Shown in pieces: positions 1-8,242 of a DNA stretch of 30,169 bases. The notes below the pieces were generated by a model. The model did not search any database. It saw only the letters and a program-made list of their open reading frames with translations, and was not told the DNA's origin. The position numbers and the translations under genes are program-made. The DNA is from a virus. The stretch's first letter is position 1. Every line of letters begins with the position of its first letter. Location: positions 1 to 30,169 of the IMG/VR virus record IMGVR_UViG_3300027365_000046; one strand, written 5' to 3'.

Positions 1-250
1 ATTTGCCCACCTTCAGACTGTTCGCCTGCACACCCTTGAAAGGCATTGTCAGGAACGCCAGCGCAGCAGACATCGCAGCAGTGACACCAGCCGCTACAGC
101 CTTGCTTCCGTAAAGTGCCATCACTGCGCCAAGCTCGGCGAGCGTGTCTGCTTCAGCTGTGCGAATGCCATCGCCGAAGACAGTTGCAAACGATGCGCCG
201 AACGCGATCAGGACGACGACGAGGAGTCGAGATACGGATATGCTGTTCAC
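1..250 (-). CDS. Small membrane protein, holin candidate (open at left edge)
   Basis: Function is not recognised with certainty. The visible 83 residues have two hydrophobic stretches: residues 9-24 (LLVVVLIAFGASFATV) and about 42-68 (Ala/Val-rich, ending in AALAFLTM). A short basic tail ends in KVGK. The GTG start at 250-248 overlaps the TGA of the upstream gene (GTGA), and a GGAG motif lies about 8 bases before it, so the two genes are translated together. The frame is still open at base 1. If the window is circular, the next two bases (AA, from the right edge) complete TAA, giving an 83-residue protein. Two small membrane genes in a row beside the structural module fit a holin or holin/antiholin pair, although the endolysin gene is far away. 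A tail-anchored or host-modifying membrane protein is also possible. Confidence 0.6.
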   Translation of the reverse strand, partial: MNSISVSRLLVVVLIAFGASFATVFGDGIRTAEADTLAELGAVMALYGSKAVAAGVTAAMSAALAFLTMPFKGVQANSLKVGK

Positions 251-594
251 TTTGTTACTCCATCAATAATCTTTTTACGCGAGACTCCCGGCTTGCCGTC
301 GAGTCCGGCCCAGTCGGCAATCATTTCAATACCACGCAAACCAAGCACGCCAAGTAAGAATGCAAACCCTAGCAGATAGTTTGGGTCCGTCTGGTTGAGC
401 ATTTTTCCCAGGAGCGGAGTCAAGTACGTTGCACTTGCTGTCCCGGCAATAACGCTCGCGATGTTCGTCCCGATAGACCGCTCCGCAGGTGACCGCAAAA
501 CCATAATAACGGCGCCGACGAAACCCGCGATGAGCTGCTGAATGTTGATGGATTGATTGCTGTCCATGCCTGCATTATGACCCCGTATGTCCAT
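247..594 (-). CDS. Three-helix membrane protein, probable holin
   Basis: The product has 115 residues. Three hydrophobic segments can be seen: about 20-35 (LIAGFVGAVIMVL), 43-65 (IASVIAGTASATYLTPLL) and 73-92 (YLLGFAFLLGVLGLRGIEMI). Polar ends and a lysine-rich C-terminus (RKKIIDGVTK) flank them. Size, three membrane passes and charged tail are typical of phage holins, which make the membrane holes that release endolysin; this is a class-level inference, as no family-specific motif was seen. The ATG at 594 has GAGG six bases upstream. An internal ATG at 567 is the alternative start. It lies 24 bp after the head-closure gene and overlaps the next membrane gene by 4 bp, so the two are probably co-expressed with the head genes. 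Confidence 0.6.
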   Translation of the reverse strand: MDIRGHNAGMDSNQSINIQQLIAGFVGAVIMVLRSPAERSIGTNIASVIAGTASATYLTPLLGKMLNQTDPNYLLGFAFLLGVLGLRGIEMIADWAGLDGKPGVSRKKIIDGVTK

Positions 595-618
595 GGTTAC
601 CCTCGGCGAGTGCGTTGA

Positions 619-1002
619 TTATCCATTGACATGATGACGCAAGTTAATAGTCAGCGTCACCGCGTCGCTATGCCCTTGGTCTTCGCCTGCAACCTCCCAG
701 TACTCACCCGCGGCCCAAGGCGTACCGCCTTCGCGATACACGCGGTCCTCGATCTCGATATCCGAGCCATACCCGCAGGTCATAATCCATGCGCCCTCTG
801 GTTGCATCGCGTCAGCTGTTACGAGCTCGGTGTCGACACCAGCGCGCACCGTTGCCTTGATGGTTGCAACCTTGCGCCATACGGTGATGACTCCGCCCAT
901 ACCGTCGTTGTCAGGAGTCCACCGATACACGTCCAGGTATTCGGATCCAACGTATTGTGATAAGCCTGCGCGCAGGTTCGCGCGGAGTCCTTGAGGTATC
1001 AC
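619..1002 (-). CDS. Head-closure (stopper-type) connector protein
   Basis: The product has 127 residues and starts at a GTG whose G overlaps the upstream TAG (TAGTG). GAGG lies about 9 bases before it, which is better supported than the in-frame ATG at 1047 inside the previous gene. The sequence is beta-rich: an N-terminal LRANLRAG segment, then YLDVYRW, ITVWRKVATIKATVRAG, IEDRVYREGG and WEVAGEDQGHSDAVTLTINL. The order of a small strand-rich protein of 110-130 residues right after an adaptor gene matches SPP1 gp16-like or HK97 gp9-like head-closure proteins, which plug the portal-adaptor channel after packaging. The assignment rests mainly on position and size. It could be another neck component. 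Confidence 0.6.
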   Translation of the reverse strand: MIPQGLRANLRAGLSQYVGSEYLDVYRWTPDNDGMGGVITVWRKVATIKATVRAGVDTELVTADAMQPEGAWIMTCGYGSDIEIEDRVYREGGTPWAAGEYWEVAGEDQGHSDAVTLTINLRHHVNG

Positions 1003-1478
1003 TATAAAATCCTCATCGAGAGAAAACGCCCGGCTTGCCTGATGCACTTGTCCTGGAGCGAGCCCATCGATGCCGACACGGCGCCATCAGTGACATTGAC
1101 CAACCCGGTTGCGCGTGATGCCTTGAGTAGCCATCCCTCGCGGCTGGCTGCCATCACGTCGTACTGTACCGGAGCGGGTCCGATATCTTGCCACTCGAGA
1201 TCTTGACCATCACCGATTGCATAGTATGGCTGCGTGACATAGTCAGGCCAGCCAGGCTCGACAGTGTCGGATGTGCCAGCAATGATGCAGAGATAGAGTC
1301 GACCATTGGATACGGTAGGAATGATTTTGTCACCGACCACGTAGGCGGTGCTTGCGGTCCACACGGTATAGCCCTGCCACTTGTCCACCAGCTCGCCGAG
1401 GTCGGTGCTATCGAGTTGCGGGTAGTCAGAGGATGCGCAGTTTCGCGCAACGGTTAGGAGTGCCTCGGCACGAGTCAT
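1002..1478 (-). CDS. Head-tail adaptor with an inserted carbohydrate-binding-like module
   Basis: The product has 158 residues. The ATG at 1478 has a clear GGAGG seven bases upstream, just after the capsid-gene terminator. The N-terminus (MTRAEALLTVARNCASSDYP) and the C-terminal half (QYDVMAASREGWLLKASRAT onwards) are helical, as in gp6-like adaptors that sit under the portal. Between them, residues about 38-90 carry the pattern WTASTAYVVGD, NGRLYLCIIAGTSDTVEPGWP and GDGQDLEW. This W-x-A-x-T-x-Y-x-x-G-D pattern with a later Gly-Thr-Ser and E-P-x-W-P is known from small beta modules in phage fibres and carbohydrate-binding proteins. Its presence inside an adaptor is unusual. Position between capsid and head-closure genes supports the adaptor call. 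The module's ligand is unknown. Confidence 0.6.
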   Translation of the reverse strand: MTRAEALLTVARNCASSDYPQLDSTDLGELVDKWQGYTVWTASTAYVVGDKIIPTVSNGRLYLCIIAGTSDTVEPGWPDYVTQPYYAIGDGQDLEWQDIGPAPVQYDVMAASREGWLLKASRATGLVNVTDGAVSASMGSLQDKCIRQAGRFLSMRIL

Positions 1479-1487
1479 AGATGCCTC

Positions 1488-1524
1488 CAAACAAAAGAGG
1501 GAGTGGAGCAGCTGCCCCACTCCC
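1488..1524 (-). terminator. Rho-independent terminator or attenuator after the capsid gene
   Basis: Read on the minus strand, an 8-bp GC-rich stem (GGAGTGGG-type arms at 1524-1517 and 1506-1499) closes a 10-base loop and is followed by TCTTTTGTTT. It lies 23 bp after the capsid stop codon and just before the SD of the adaptor gene. It would lower transcription of genes downstream of the highly expressed capsid gene rather than stop it fully, since the same operon has to supply the connectors. Confidence 0.75.
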
Positions 1525-1547
1525 CCAGAGTGAACAACCCGAGAGTA

Positions 1548-2861
1548 CTAGGTACCCTGAGCTGCAAAGACGATGACGGAACCAGGGAACTGTGAAGCAG
1601 GCCCAGGAGCGGCAACGTTACCCGGATCGATTGCACCCGAGAATCCAAAGCGCTCGGTCGCACGGATGGCGACTGCGTCCTGATCAAAGTAACGCTCGTA
1701 CGACGTCTGGACATTGAGTCCGCGCTTGTCGCCGAATGCACAACCCTTGTCAAGTGCGCCGAACACCGCGAATGGCTGGTTGGCCGTGAGCGTTGCAGGC
1801 ATGTCTTGAACAAAGCGAACAGGGTAGCCGAGGAACTCAGGCTCCTTGCCAACACCCATTGCAAGCGCGCTGTATGAGTTGCCACCAAGGGTGACCAGCT
1901 TGTCTGCGATGTAGGAGTAGAACAAGGTCTTGTGGCAGTAGAGCGCGGCGGTGTCCTGTGCGTATACAGGGAGTTTGCCGTAGCCGCTCTGCCATGTAGC
2001 CAGAGTCATCGTTGCAGGTGTCGTGATGGAACCAGCAGGAGCGAGCACGAGGGATGCGATGTTCGCTTTGGTGCCAGACAGTGCATAGATGTACTGCATC
2101 ACACCAGTGATGCCACCGTCACCAGCAATGCCGGTGCCGTTGAAACATACGCGGTCTTCTTCGTGGCCGAGCTTGTTTGCCATGTCAGCAGCAACGTAGG
2201 AGCCAATCGCAACGACGGCGTCCTCGTCGAGTTCGGACGAGATAACAGTCAGTGCAGCGAGTTTCTTTGCGGTCAAGGATGCCTGTGTCAGCGTGCCATC
2301 AGACGGAGTGATTGCAGCTGCGTCAGCGTACCAGTTAGCCGTGACAGATCCGGAGAGGATAGGGATGTTGAGCGCGTTGCTCTTCATCGGCCATACACGC
2401 GCATACTGGCGCATGACGGATGCCTTTTCACGGAGGTAGACAAGAGTCTCCTGCACGATGGTTGGGACAGCGTAGCCACCAGCACCAGGAGTAGTCTCGG
2501 TCATGGCCTTGATAGCCTTCGCGTCGACACCCATATGGTCACGGCACCAGCGGTCAGCATACTCGTTGCCGTTCATCGCAAGGATGAAGGAGCCCATCTT
2601 GTATGCTTCAAATGCCTTCTCAGCACGAGTGTTTCCAGCGAATGGCAGCGGGCCGTAATGTCCGCGCTCCCATGCCTTAACCTCTGGCTCAGACTTGGAC
2701 ACGAGGAGAGTCTTTGCGAGCTCGTGGCGGTCCTTAGCAGCTTCGTATGCATCCTTGACGCGCTTTACCTCAGCGTCGTCGCAATGTGGCTGATTGAGCA
2801 GCTCAATGAGTGCAGACTTATACTGCGACTCTTCGACTGCGAATCGTTCGATCTTGGACAT
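1548..2861 (-). CDS. Major capsid protein, HK97 fold
   Basis: The product has 437 residues. The first ~120 residues are charged and helical, like the delta domain that is removed by the head protease. The mature part would begin near TETTPGAGGYAVP (about 121-133), the usual entry to the HK97 N-arm. After it come LREKASVMRQYARVWPM, NIPILSGSVTANWYADAAA, ISSELDEDAVVAIGSYVA, DRVCFNGTG, LGYPVRFVQDMP and a C-terminal YFDQDAVAIRATERFGFSG. These are characteristic of the phage capsid family fold. The ATG overlaps the protease stop codon (TGATG). It is followed by a terminator and the connector genes. Length is at the upper end of the usual 300-430 residues because of the N-terminal domain. Confidence 0.93.
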   Translation of the reverse strand: MSKIERFAVEESQYKSALIELLNQPHCDDAEVKRVKDAYEAAKDRHELAKTLLVSKSEPEVKAWERGHYGPLPFAGNTRAEKAFEAYKMGSFILAMNGNEYADRWCRDHMGVDAKAIKAMTETTPGAGGYAVPTIVQETLVYLREKASVMRQYARVWPMKSNALNIPILSGSVTANWYADAAAITPSDGTLTQASLTAKKLAALTVISSELDEDAVVAIGSYVAADMANKLGHEEDRVCFNGTGIAGDGGITGVMQYIYALSGTKANIASLVLAPAGSITTPATMTLATWQSGYGKLPVYAQDTAALYCHKTLFYSYIADKLVTLGGNSYSALAMGVGKEPEFLGYPVRFVQDMPATLTANQPFAVFGALDKGCAFGDKRGLNVQTSYERYFDQDAVAIRATERFGFSGAIDPGNVAAPGPASQFPGSVIVFAAQGT

Positions 2862-3910
2862 CAGTCCTCCAACAGCGAGAGCAGGAGCGCTCGCCGATCT
2901 ATTGTGCTCAGTGCATCCGGATTCTTTTCAACTACCGGAGTGCTTGGTGTCGTCGATTTGATTTCGTCTTGTGTCGATGCATCCCGCATCGATTCCCAGA
3001 CGGTTGGAGAGAGGCGCTTGGCCTCCTCCCGTGACAGCCGCAATGCATCCCGCAAGCGACCCTCAACATCTCGTACGGATGTCGGGCGTACTGCCCGTCG
3101 TCCGATTGTCTGCAGTGACTTGAGCTCATCCTCGCTCATGGTATCGACCTTGGATGCAAGGTCTTTCGCACGGCGCGCAAACTCATCAACCAGCGCAGGG
3201 ATATATTGCGCGACCGGCATCCCGGATTCGTAGATCTCGTGCATTCCACTGGTCAATACACAGTAGAGCGAGTGCAACGCCTGGCTAAACATATCCTGCT
3301 CGGCGTTCGCGTAGAGCTCGCTGATGTACTCCGCAACATCCGTGACAACAACAACGTCCGGCGCTTCGGTCTCCATCTCGCCCATGCCTTCGCCCATATG
3401 CTCGCCCATGCCGTCGTCCTTGGTCTCTTCTTCCATGAGCGACTTGACAAAGTTGCGCGGTTCGGCAGGCGTTGGTGTCAGGGATGCCTCACCGATTGGC
3501 CAACGCGTGACCATGTAGCGACCGTCTGGCATTTGCTTGCGCTCAACCAGGTGCGATGCCGCACCGCTTGAATACGCGAGTTTGCCCATCTTGACCAGTT
3601 GGGCAATTTTGTCGGCGTACTCTTCGCTCATCTTGAGCTGTGCGTCAAGCCACATGCCCTTTTCGTCTACGTTGATGGTGCCGTAACCGATGTCTTTTTT
3701 GCCGATGGCTTCATCAAACCCGTGATGATAATAAAGGTTGATTGCCATCCCGTTGAGCTTGTCAATCGGTCGACCGAAATCCGTTTCGGGGGTGAAGAAA
3801 TCGCCCGCGACGTCAGCGCCCTTTGCGCCATCGAACCGCAGGAGATAGCCACGGACACGCCCGTCCGGCGTGCTCTTGACCTCGTCCCCGATGTAAATCA
3901 TCTCCGGCAT
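2861..3910 (-). CDS. Prohead protease fused to a scaffold-like C-terminal domain
   Basis: The product has 349 residues. Residues 1-155 resemble S78-type (HK97 U35-like) prohead proteases: VRGYLLRFDGAKGADVAGD, then NLYYHHGFDEAIG with candidate catalytic His62/63, KMGKLAYSSGAASHLV with candidate Ser114/115, and IGEASLTPTPAEPRNF, the conserved strand after the active site. Residues 160-349 are acidic, Met/Glu-rich and helical (GEHMGEGMGEMETE, then long charged helices), as expected for an internal scaffold. The protease would process the scaffold and the capsid N-domain during head maturation. The ATG overlaps the TAA of the Mu F-like gene (TAATG), with GGGAG about 9 bases upstream. The stop overlaps the capsid start. 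No separate scaffold gene is present, which supports the fusion. Confidence 0.88.
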   Translation of the reverse strand: MPEMIYIGDEVKSTPDGRVRGYLLRFDGAKGADVAGDFFTPETDFGRPIDKLNGMAINLYYHHGFDEAIGKKDIGYGTINVDEKGMWLDAQLKMSEEYADKIAQLVKMGKLAYSSGAASHLVERKQMPDGRYMVTRWPIGEASLTPTPAEPRNFVKSLMEEETKDDGMGEHMGEGMGEMETEAPDVVVVTDVAEYISELYANAEQDMFSQALHSLYCVLTSGMHEIYESGMPVAQYIPALVDEFARRAKDLASKVDTMSEDELKSLQTIGRRAVRPTSVRDVEGRLRDALRLSREEAKRLSPTVWESMRDASTQDEIKSTTPSTPVVEKNPDALSTIDRRALLLSLLED

Positions 3911-4941
3911 TAGACTAACTCCCTCACCGGTATGGTTTGTGCGACCGGTCCCCACTGTGTATCTTGACGCACGCGGCCCATTTTTTCCAATGGTAGACCA
4001 GCCTGCCACAACCTATACCGCATTGGTCCAAGCACCTCGAGCTGCTCTTGCGGTGTGAGCTGTCCGAAAAGGTCATCGCGGTCAGGCGCCATTGGTGACG
4101 GTAACCCGCCCGGCTTGCCCGTCAACTCCTCGTAGGATAGGAGTATCGGGATGATGGTACACCGACAGTTTGGGTGCGACGCAACCGGCTTGTCGAGTGG
4201 CCACGTCTGACCATGTAGCGCCCAGCAAACGACACAGACGCGTTGGTCGCCGGCACACACGCGCTGATAGCCCTTGATAATGTCCTGATTCGCGAGCATT
4301 GCCGCCCGCGTACCTTCGCGAGCTGCACGTATCATCTCAGTGCGTGCGATTGTCTCCGCTCGCGCAGGAGCAAGCACGGTGTATGTGTCGCTTAGAATCT
4401 TTGCGAGCTTGTACGGGTGAAACCCTTGCGCGACGGCGGATGCTACACGCTTAGACATGTCCGGGCCGATGGTTGCGTATAGGTCGCCAAGTGGTGAACC
4501 ATCAGCGGCGAACCCTAGCGCGAACTCGACACCCTGCTCATCGACGGCGTTCCACACGCTCGAGATCGATACGCTCGATGGCAATCCCATGCCCGGTCGA
4601 ATCGGGTCGGTTTGCATATCGAGCGCGAGTTGCAATCCGGACCGCTGCGCAGCTGTCGCACGCCTTGCTGCATCGATGCCATACTCCGAGACCTTGGCGC
4701 TCATCTGATCGGCGAGAGACTCGAGGCGCTCTTGGTACATCTGCAACAGGTCGAGCCGGTCAGAGATTAGTACGCCCTCGCTCACGAGCTCGTCCTCGAT
4801 GGCTTGCGTCACGACACCCAGACGCGCAAGAACGTCGGACATGCTGTCCATGTACGTGTCCCGCACCTCCTTGACTATCGACGCCTCACGCCGGAGCATC
4901 CTCTGGCGGTAAACCTCGGCAACCTCATAGAGTGTCGGCAT
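3910..4941 (-). CDS. Mu F-like minor head protein
   Basis: The product has 343 residues if the ATG at 4941 is used. This ATG overlaps the end of the portal gene by 17 bp; another ATG lies 5 codons upstream. The C-terminal half carries the family signature: AETIARTEMIRAAREGTRAA (about 194-214), then CVVCWALHGQTW and HPNCRCTIIP (Cys236, Cys239, His243, His256, Cys259, Cys261), a cysteine/histidine set that probably binds zinc. The N-terminal half is long-helical. Proteins of this type (Mu gpF, SPP1 gp7) sit in the head close to the portal and take part in head assembly or DNA delivery. The order portal, Mu F-like protein, protease, capsid is standard. Confidence 0.88.
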   Translation of the reverse strand: MPTLYEVAEVYRQRMLRREASIVKEVRDTYMDSMSDVLARLGVVTQAIEDELVSEGVLISDRLDLLQMYQERLESLADQMSAKVSEYGIDAARRATAAQRSGLQLALDMQTDPIRPGMGLPSSVSISSVWNAVDEQGVEFALGFAADGSPLGDLYATIGPDMSKRVASAVAQGFHPYKLAKILSDTYTVLAPARAETIARTEMIRAAREGTRAAMLANQDIIKGYQRVCAGDQRVCVVCWALHGQTWPLDKPVASHPNCRCTIIPILLSYEELTGKPGGLPSPMAPDRDDLFGQLTPQEQLEVLGPMRYRLWQAGLPLEKMGRVRQDTQWGPVAQTIPVRELV

Positions 4942-6829
4942 CGATCTCCCATCCATACACCGGGTGTGTCGCGCTCTTGGTCTCGTCTGCTTGGTCTACA
5001 ATCTTGCGTGCAAGGTTGCGCGCCCAGCTCTGCCCGCTGTCACCGCCCCAGAGGTCCCACGCCACGCGACCGGGACTCGGGAATCCCGGCTCACCTGAAT
5101 GAAAACCCTCGGCTTGCTTGTCGACTTCGTGCCTGCTGAAAAACGAGTGCATCCGGAGTATCGTATCCTCGGACAGCTTGTCACCATTCACAAGTTGATT
5201 CGCACGACGTAGACCAACGAGCGTCCCGCCCTTGTTGCCAGCCTCACGCCATGCGAGTGCGCGCTTGGCAGCGTTCCGCATTGAGTCGGTGGGGTAATAC
5301 TTCAGCCCAGACTCTTCTCCTGGTTCGAGCTGCAACGCCTTAGATTCTGTCTGGACCGTGACCGGAAGCAATCCAAGGTGCTGAATCGGGTCGAGGCCGA
5401 CAGCCGCAAGTGCAGCCTCTGGTGCGAATCCTGAGCGAATGAGCGTGCCTGCAGAGGTTACGAGCGCGGCAATCTCTTGCGGTGTGCGCACTGGCTGTCC
5501 GGCTGGCATCAATGACAGGTCAATAATCGGCGTAGGTTGCGCGCTTGGGAAATACCGCCCCTCGTCGTCTGGACCAGGCGTAATACCACTGATGCGCTTC
5601 GCGGTTGCTTGGTCGATGATGCCAGCCTTGTATAAGCGTTCGGCGCGCTCCGAATCCTCGTTGAGGTCGCTTTGTAGCGCAGGGATGTTGCTCGTATCCC
5701 ACTCGAGATAATCTCCAGGCAATGTCTCAGGGAAGTCCGGGAGCAGCTGTGCCGTCAGTGAACGAGCGAACGCGGCATAGAGCGGAATCATGCCATCGGT
5801 CCACGCAGATCTAGTCGCTTGGTCGAGGTTGGAGTACGTGGCGCGCTCGAGGCCGGAACCTAACTGGAGCACCAACGGGTTGAGCCCGAGTGCTGCGCAG
5901 ATACGCTCCTCTGGCTTGCGCCTGATGTCATCAAGCGCCATGTCTTTAGGTGACCATGCGACGCGCTCAATCTTGTACGGTTGTTGCATGACAACGACAC
6001 CGCCGGAGCGGTCACCACGGAAGTTCTGCTGTAGCGCGCTCTTCGTGACTTGCGCGTCCTCTGGCTGAATCATCACCGAGTCGCCATCAGGTGGCCCAAC
6101 GATAAAGCTCGGAACCGGGGATGATGCAAGCCCATAGCCCATGCGTGATGCCATGTTGTCGGCGGCAATCTCCGCGAGCACCGATGTGAGCGGGGAGCGT
6201 CCGAGTTTCCAGTCGTCCGGGTCTCGTCCGTATTTGACGCGAATCACATCATCCACCGGCAGATCGCGAGACCATCCACTGGCCGTGTAGCGATAACTGA
6301 TGATGCGCCCGTCCTTGTCTGTCTGCGGCGCAATCATGTCAGGCGGGATTGACTGCAGCGCACCTGGGATTCCGTTCGACGGGTTGCGCCGCTTGACCAA
6401 GTACGTCAGGCCTTGCACCCGGTACTCGGCAATCATGTTGTCCCAGAGTTCACCAGGTACCGCTTGGCTGTACGGGTCAGGGTCACGCAGGAGCGCGAGG
6501 ATTGGATGGTCCGGCACTGGCTCCGCTTGCCCATCAGCTGTCGGGCGCATCACGCGGAGTTGTCCCTGCGGGAAGTTTCGCACGTACCAGTCGATGCCGA
6601 TTGCGACCACACTGTTGAGCATCAGGTCGCCAGCAATATCGCGCCAGTTGCGGTTGCTCTCTGGCAGGCGAACGGTCAGGAGCGACCGATACTGTCCATC
6701 CCCGTAACCAGTGCCCCATGTACTCTGACGTGTCTGCGACGGTCCCGGGAGCGCGGTATCAAGCGGTGCCGGTGTCACTGCCTTGGTGCCAAAGGAGCGG
6801 ATGCGGTCGATTATCGATATCTTGGCCAT
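4925..6829 (-). CDS. Portal protein with an extra C-terminal domain
   Basis: The product has 634 residues from the ATG at 6829; a GTG at 6835 is equally possible, and neither has a strong SD. Residues about 60-440 match HK97-type portals: NSVVAIGIDWYVRNFPQGQ, DHPILALLRDPDPY, VQGLTYLVKRRNPSNG, VIRVKYGRDPDDWKLGRSPL and ERICAALGLNPLVLQLGSG with ATYSNLDQATRSAW. This ring forms the DNA entry vertex and docks the terminase. After a linker, residues about 511-612 form a separate domain (MRNAAKRALAWREAGNKGG, RRANQLVNGDKLSEDTI, MHSFFSRHEVDKQAEG, AWDLWGGDSGQSWA). A domain like this is, to my knowledge, found in various phage head and protease proteins. The protein is longer than the usual 400-500 residues for this reason. 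Confidence 0.93.
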   Translation of the reverse strand: MAKISIIDRIRSFGTKAVTPAPLDTALPGPSQTRQSTWGTGYGDGQYRSLLTVRLPESNRNWRDIAGDLMLNSVVAIGIDWYVRNFPQGQLRVMRPTADGQAEPVPDHPILALLRDPDPYSQAVPGELWDNMIAEYRVQGLTYLVKRRNPSNGIPGALQSIPPDMIAPQTDKDGRIISYRYTASGWSRDLPVDDVIRVKYGRDPDDWKLGRSPLTSVLAEIAADNMASRMGYGLASSPVPSFIVGPPDGDSVMIQPEDAQVTKSALQQNFRGDRSGGVVVMQQPYKIERVAWSPKDMALDDIRRKPEERICAALGLNPLVLQLGSGLERATYSNLDQATRSAWTDGMIPLYAAFARSLTAQLLPDFPETLPGDYLEWDTSNIPALQSDLNEDSERAERLYKAGIIDQATAKRISGITPGPDDEGRYFPSAQPTPIIDLSLMPAGQPVRTPQEIAALVTSAGTLIRSGFAPEAALAAVGLDPIQHLGLLPVTVQTESKALQLEPGEESGLKYYPTDSMRNAAKRALAWREAGNKGGTLVGLRRANQLVNGDKLSEDTILRMHSFFSRHEVDKQAEGFHSGEPGFPSPGRVAWDLWGGDSGQSWARNLARKIVDQADETKSATHPVYGWEIDADTL

Positions 6830-6844
6830 GCTCACATTATGACA

Positions 6845-8242
6845 CTACACCGCGCCCCATGACTTTGACCGAAGTGTGAGTTCGTTGTACGCGTCTGCAG
6901 CTGCGTCGACGGCATCATCGTGCTTGCCGACAGGGAACTGGCGCCACTGTTCCATGATGCCTGGTGTCCACTCGCCACGCGTCATCTTGACCATTCCGCC
7001 TGCGACAGCTGACGCGAACGGCTCAGCGCGCACGGTCTTGTCGCCTGTCACTGGCTGTATAGCGACCGAGTATCCCTGCAGCAGTCTCATCAGGTGCATG
7101 CGCTGACTCTTGCCAGCCTGCCCAGGATCCTGCGGTAGACGAACCCTAACGCGTACGCCATCGAGCACGGCTGTCTGTCTGATGATACGGTCGCGCTCGT
7201 CGGGGTCATACTGGCCCATCACGGCATCGAGCACCCACACATACCCGTCGGCATCGATGCCCATCAACACGCCGACGGTGAAGTCTCCACCGCCAGCCGT
7301 CGACGCAAGGTCCCATGCCCGACACATGCTCTTCAGTTGCGGACGCTCGGTCACAACCTCGATACGGTCTGTGCGAATGTATGCCCCGGTACGCGGTGTC
7401 GGATTCTGCTGGTACAAGGATGACCAGCCGTATTCGCCACCATCCTGCTTGATGACGTCCCGTATACGCTCGAGATCCGCGACCGTGTAGCGCTCTGGCC
7501 ACAAAGCATCGCCCATCACACGCCCGATGGCGTCTGTCTCGTCCTCGCATATCGCGGCAAGGTTGAGCACTGTCCAGCGTCCACGCTCGGATGCGACAGC
7601 TCGTGCGGCGATGTCGTCGTGATGCCAGCGTGTGCATATCATGACGATTGCACCGCCAGGTTCGACACGAGTGTAAAGGTCATCCGTGTACCAGTCCCAC
7701 GTCTTCTCACGGTAGACCTCGGACTCCGCATCCTCACGACGCCGGATGGGGTCATCGATGATGATGCGCCGGAATCCAACACCCGTCGGAGGGCTGCCGA
7801 CTCCACGCGCCATGAAGGTACCACCCTCCGGCATACTCCATTCGTCCTGCGCCGCGTTGTCTTTTGAGAGTGGTGTCCTGGCGCGGACAATGGCGCGTGT
7901 CTTGCGGCTGAATCGCCGAGCCATCGACGTGTTGTACGCCGTGACCAGAGAGTTGCTGTGTGGGTCCATCTCCATGCAATACGCCCCGTAGCGCACGGTG
8001 CCGGTCTCAGTCTTCCCGTGTCTTGGCGGCATGTGGATTGCCAGTCGGTCTATTTCGCCGGTCTGCACCGCGTCCAGGTGTTCGCAGATTGCCTTGATGT
8101 GCTTCGCTTCGGCAGTCCAGCCAGGCGGGAGTGTCTGCCGTAGATAGTCCTGGTATCCGGCGAGTTCCTGAGCCCCGGTGTTAGTTGTCGGGCTCGGCTG
8201 CCGCGTTGAGAATCTGAAGCGTTGTAGTCGCAATCGCGTCAT
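6845..8242 (-). CDS. terL: Terminase large subunit
   Basis: This is the DNA-packaging motor, with an ATPase and a nuclease half. From the ATG at 8242 it has 465 residues. Walker A is MPPRHGKTETG (71-81), Walker B is RRIIIDDP (158-165) and the coupling motif is CTRWHHDD (203-210). The RNase H-like nuclease is seen in RAWDLASTAGGGDFTVGV (Asp311 and Asp320) and in GKHDDAVDAAADAY (Asp442, Asp443, Asp446). The start is uncertain: the frame is open to an ATG at 8290, a TTG at 8233 also exists, and none has a convincing SD. All candidate starts overlap the small terminase gene, so translation is probably coupled. It is followed by the portal gene 16 bp later. Confidence 0.95.
   Translation of the reverse strand: MTRLRLQRFRFSTRQPSPTTNTGAQELAGYQDYLRQTLPPGWTAEAKHIKAICEHLDAVQTGEIDRLAIHMPPRHGKTETGTVRYGAYCMEMDPHSNSLVTAYNTSMARRFSRKTRAIVRARTPLSKDNAAQDEWSMPEGGTFMARGVGSPPTGVGFRRIIIDDPIRRREDAESEVYREKTWDWYTDDLYTRVEPGGAIVMICTRWHHDDIAARAVASERGRWTVLNLAAICEDETDAIGRVMGDALWPERYTVADLERIRDVIKQDGGEYGWSSLYQQNPTPRTGAYIRTDRIEVVTERPQLKSMCRAWDLASTAGGGDFTVGVLMGIDADGYVWVLDAVMGQYDPDERDRIIRQTAVLDGVRVRVRLPQDPGQAGKSQRMHLMRLLQGYSVAIQPVTGDKTVRAEPFASAVAGGMVKMTRGEWTPGIMEQWRQFPVGKHDDAVDAAADAYNELTLRSKSWGAV

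Noticed and set aside
1932-3233. Long plus-strand open frame (433 codons) opposite the capsid and protease genes
   Set aside because: It runs antisense to two clearly identified genes, is Ser/Arg/Cys-rich without family motifs, and reflects codon bias of the real genes.
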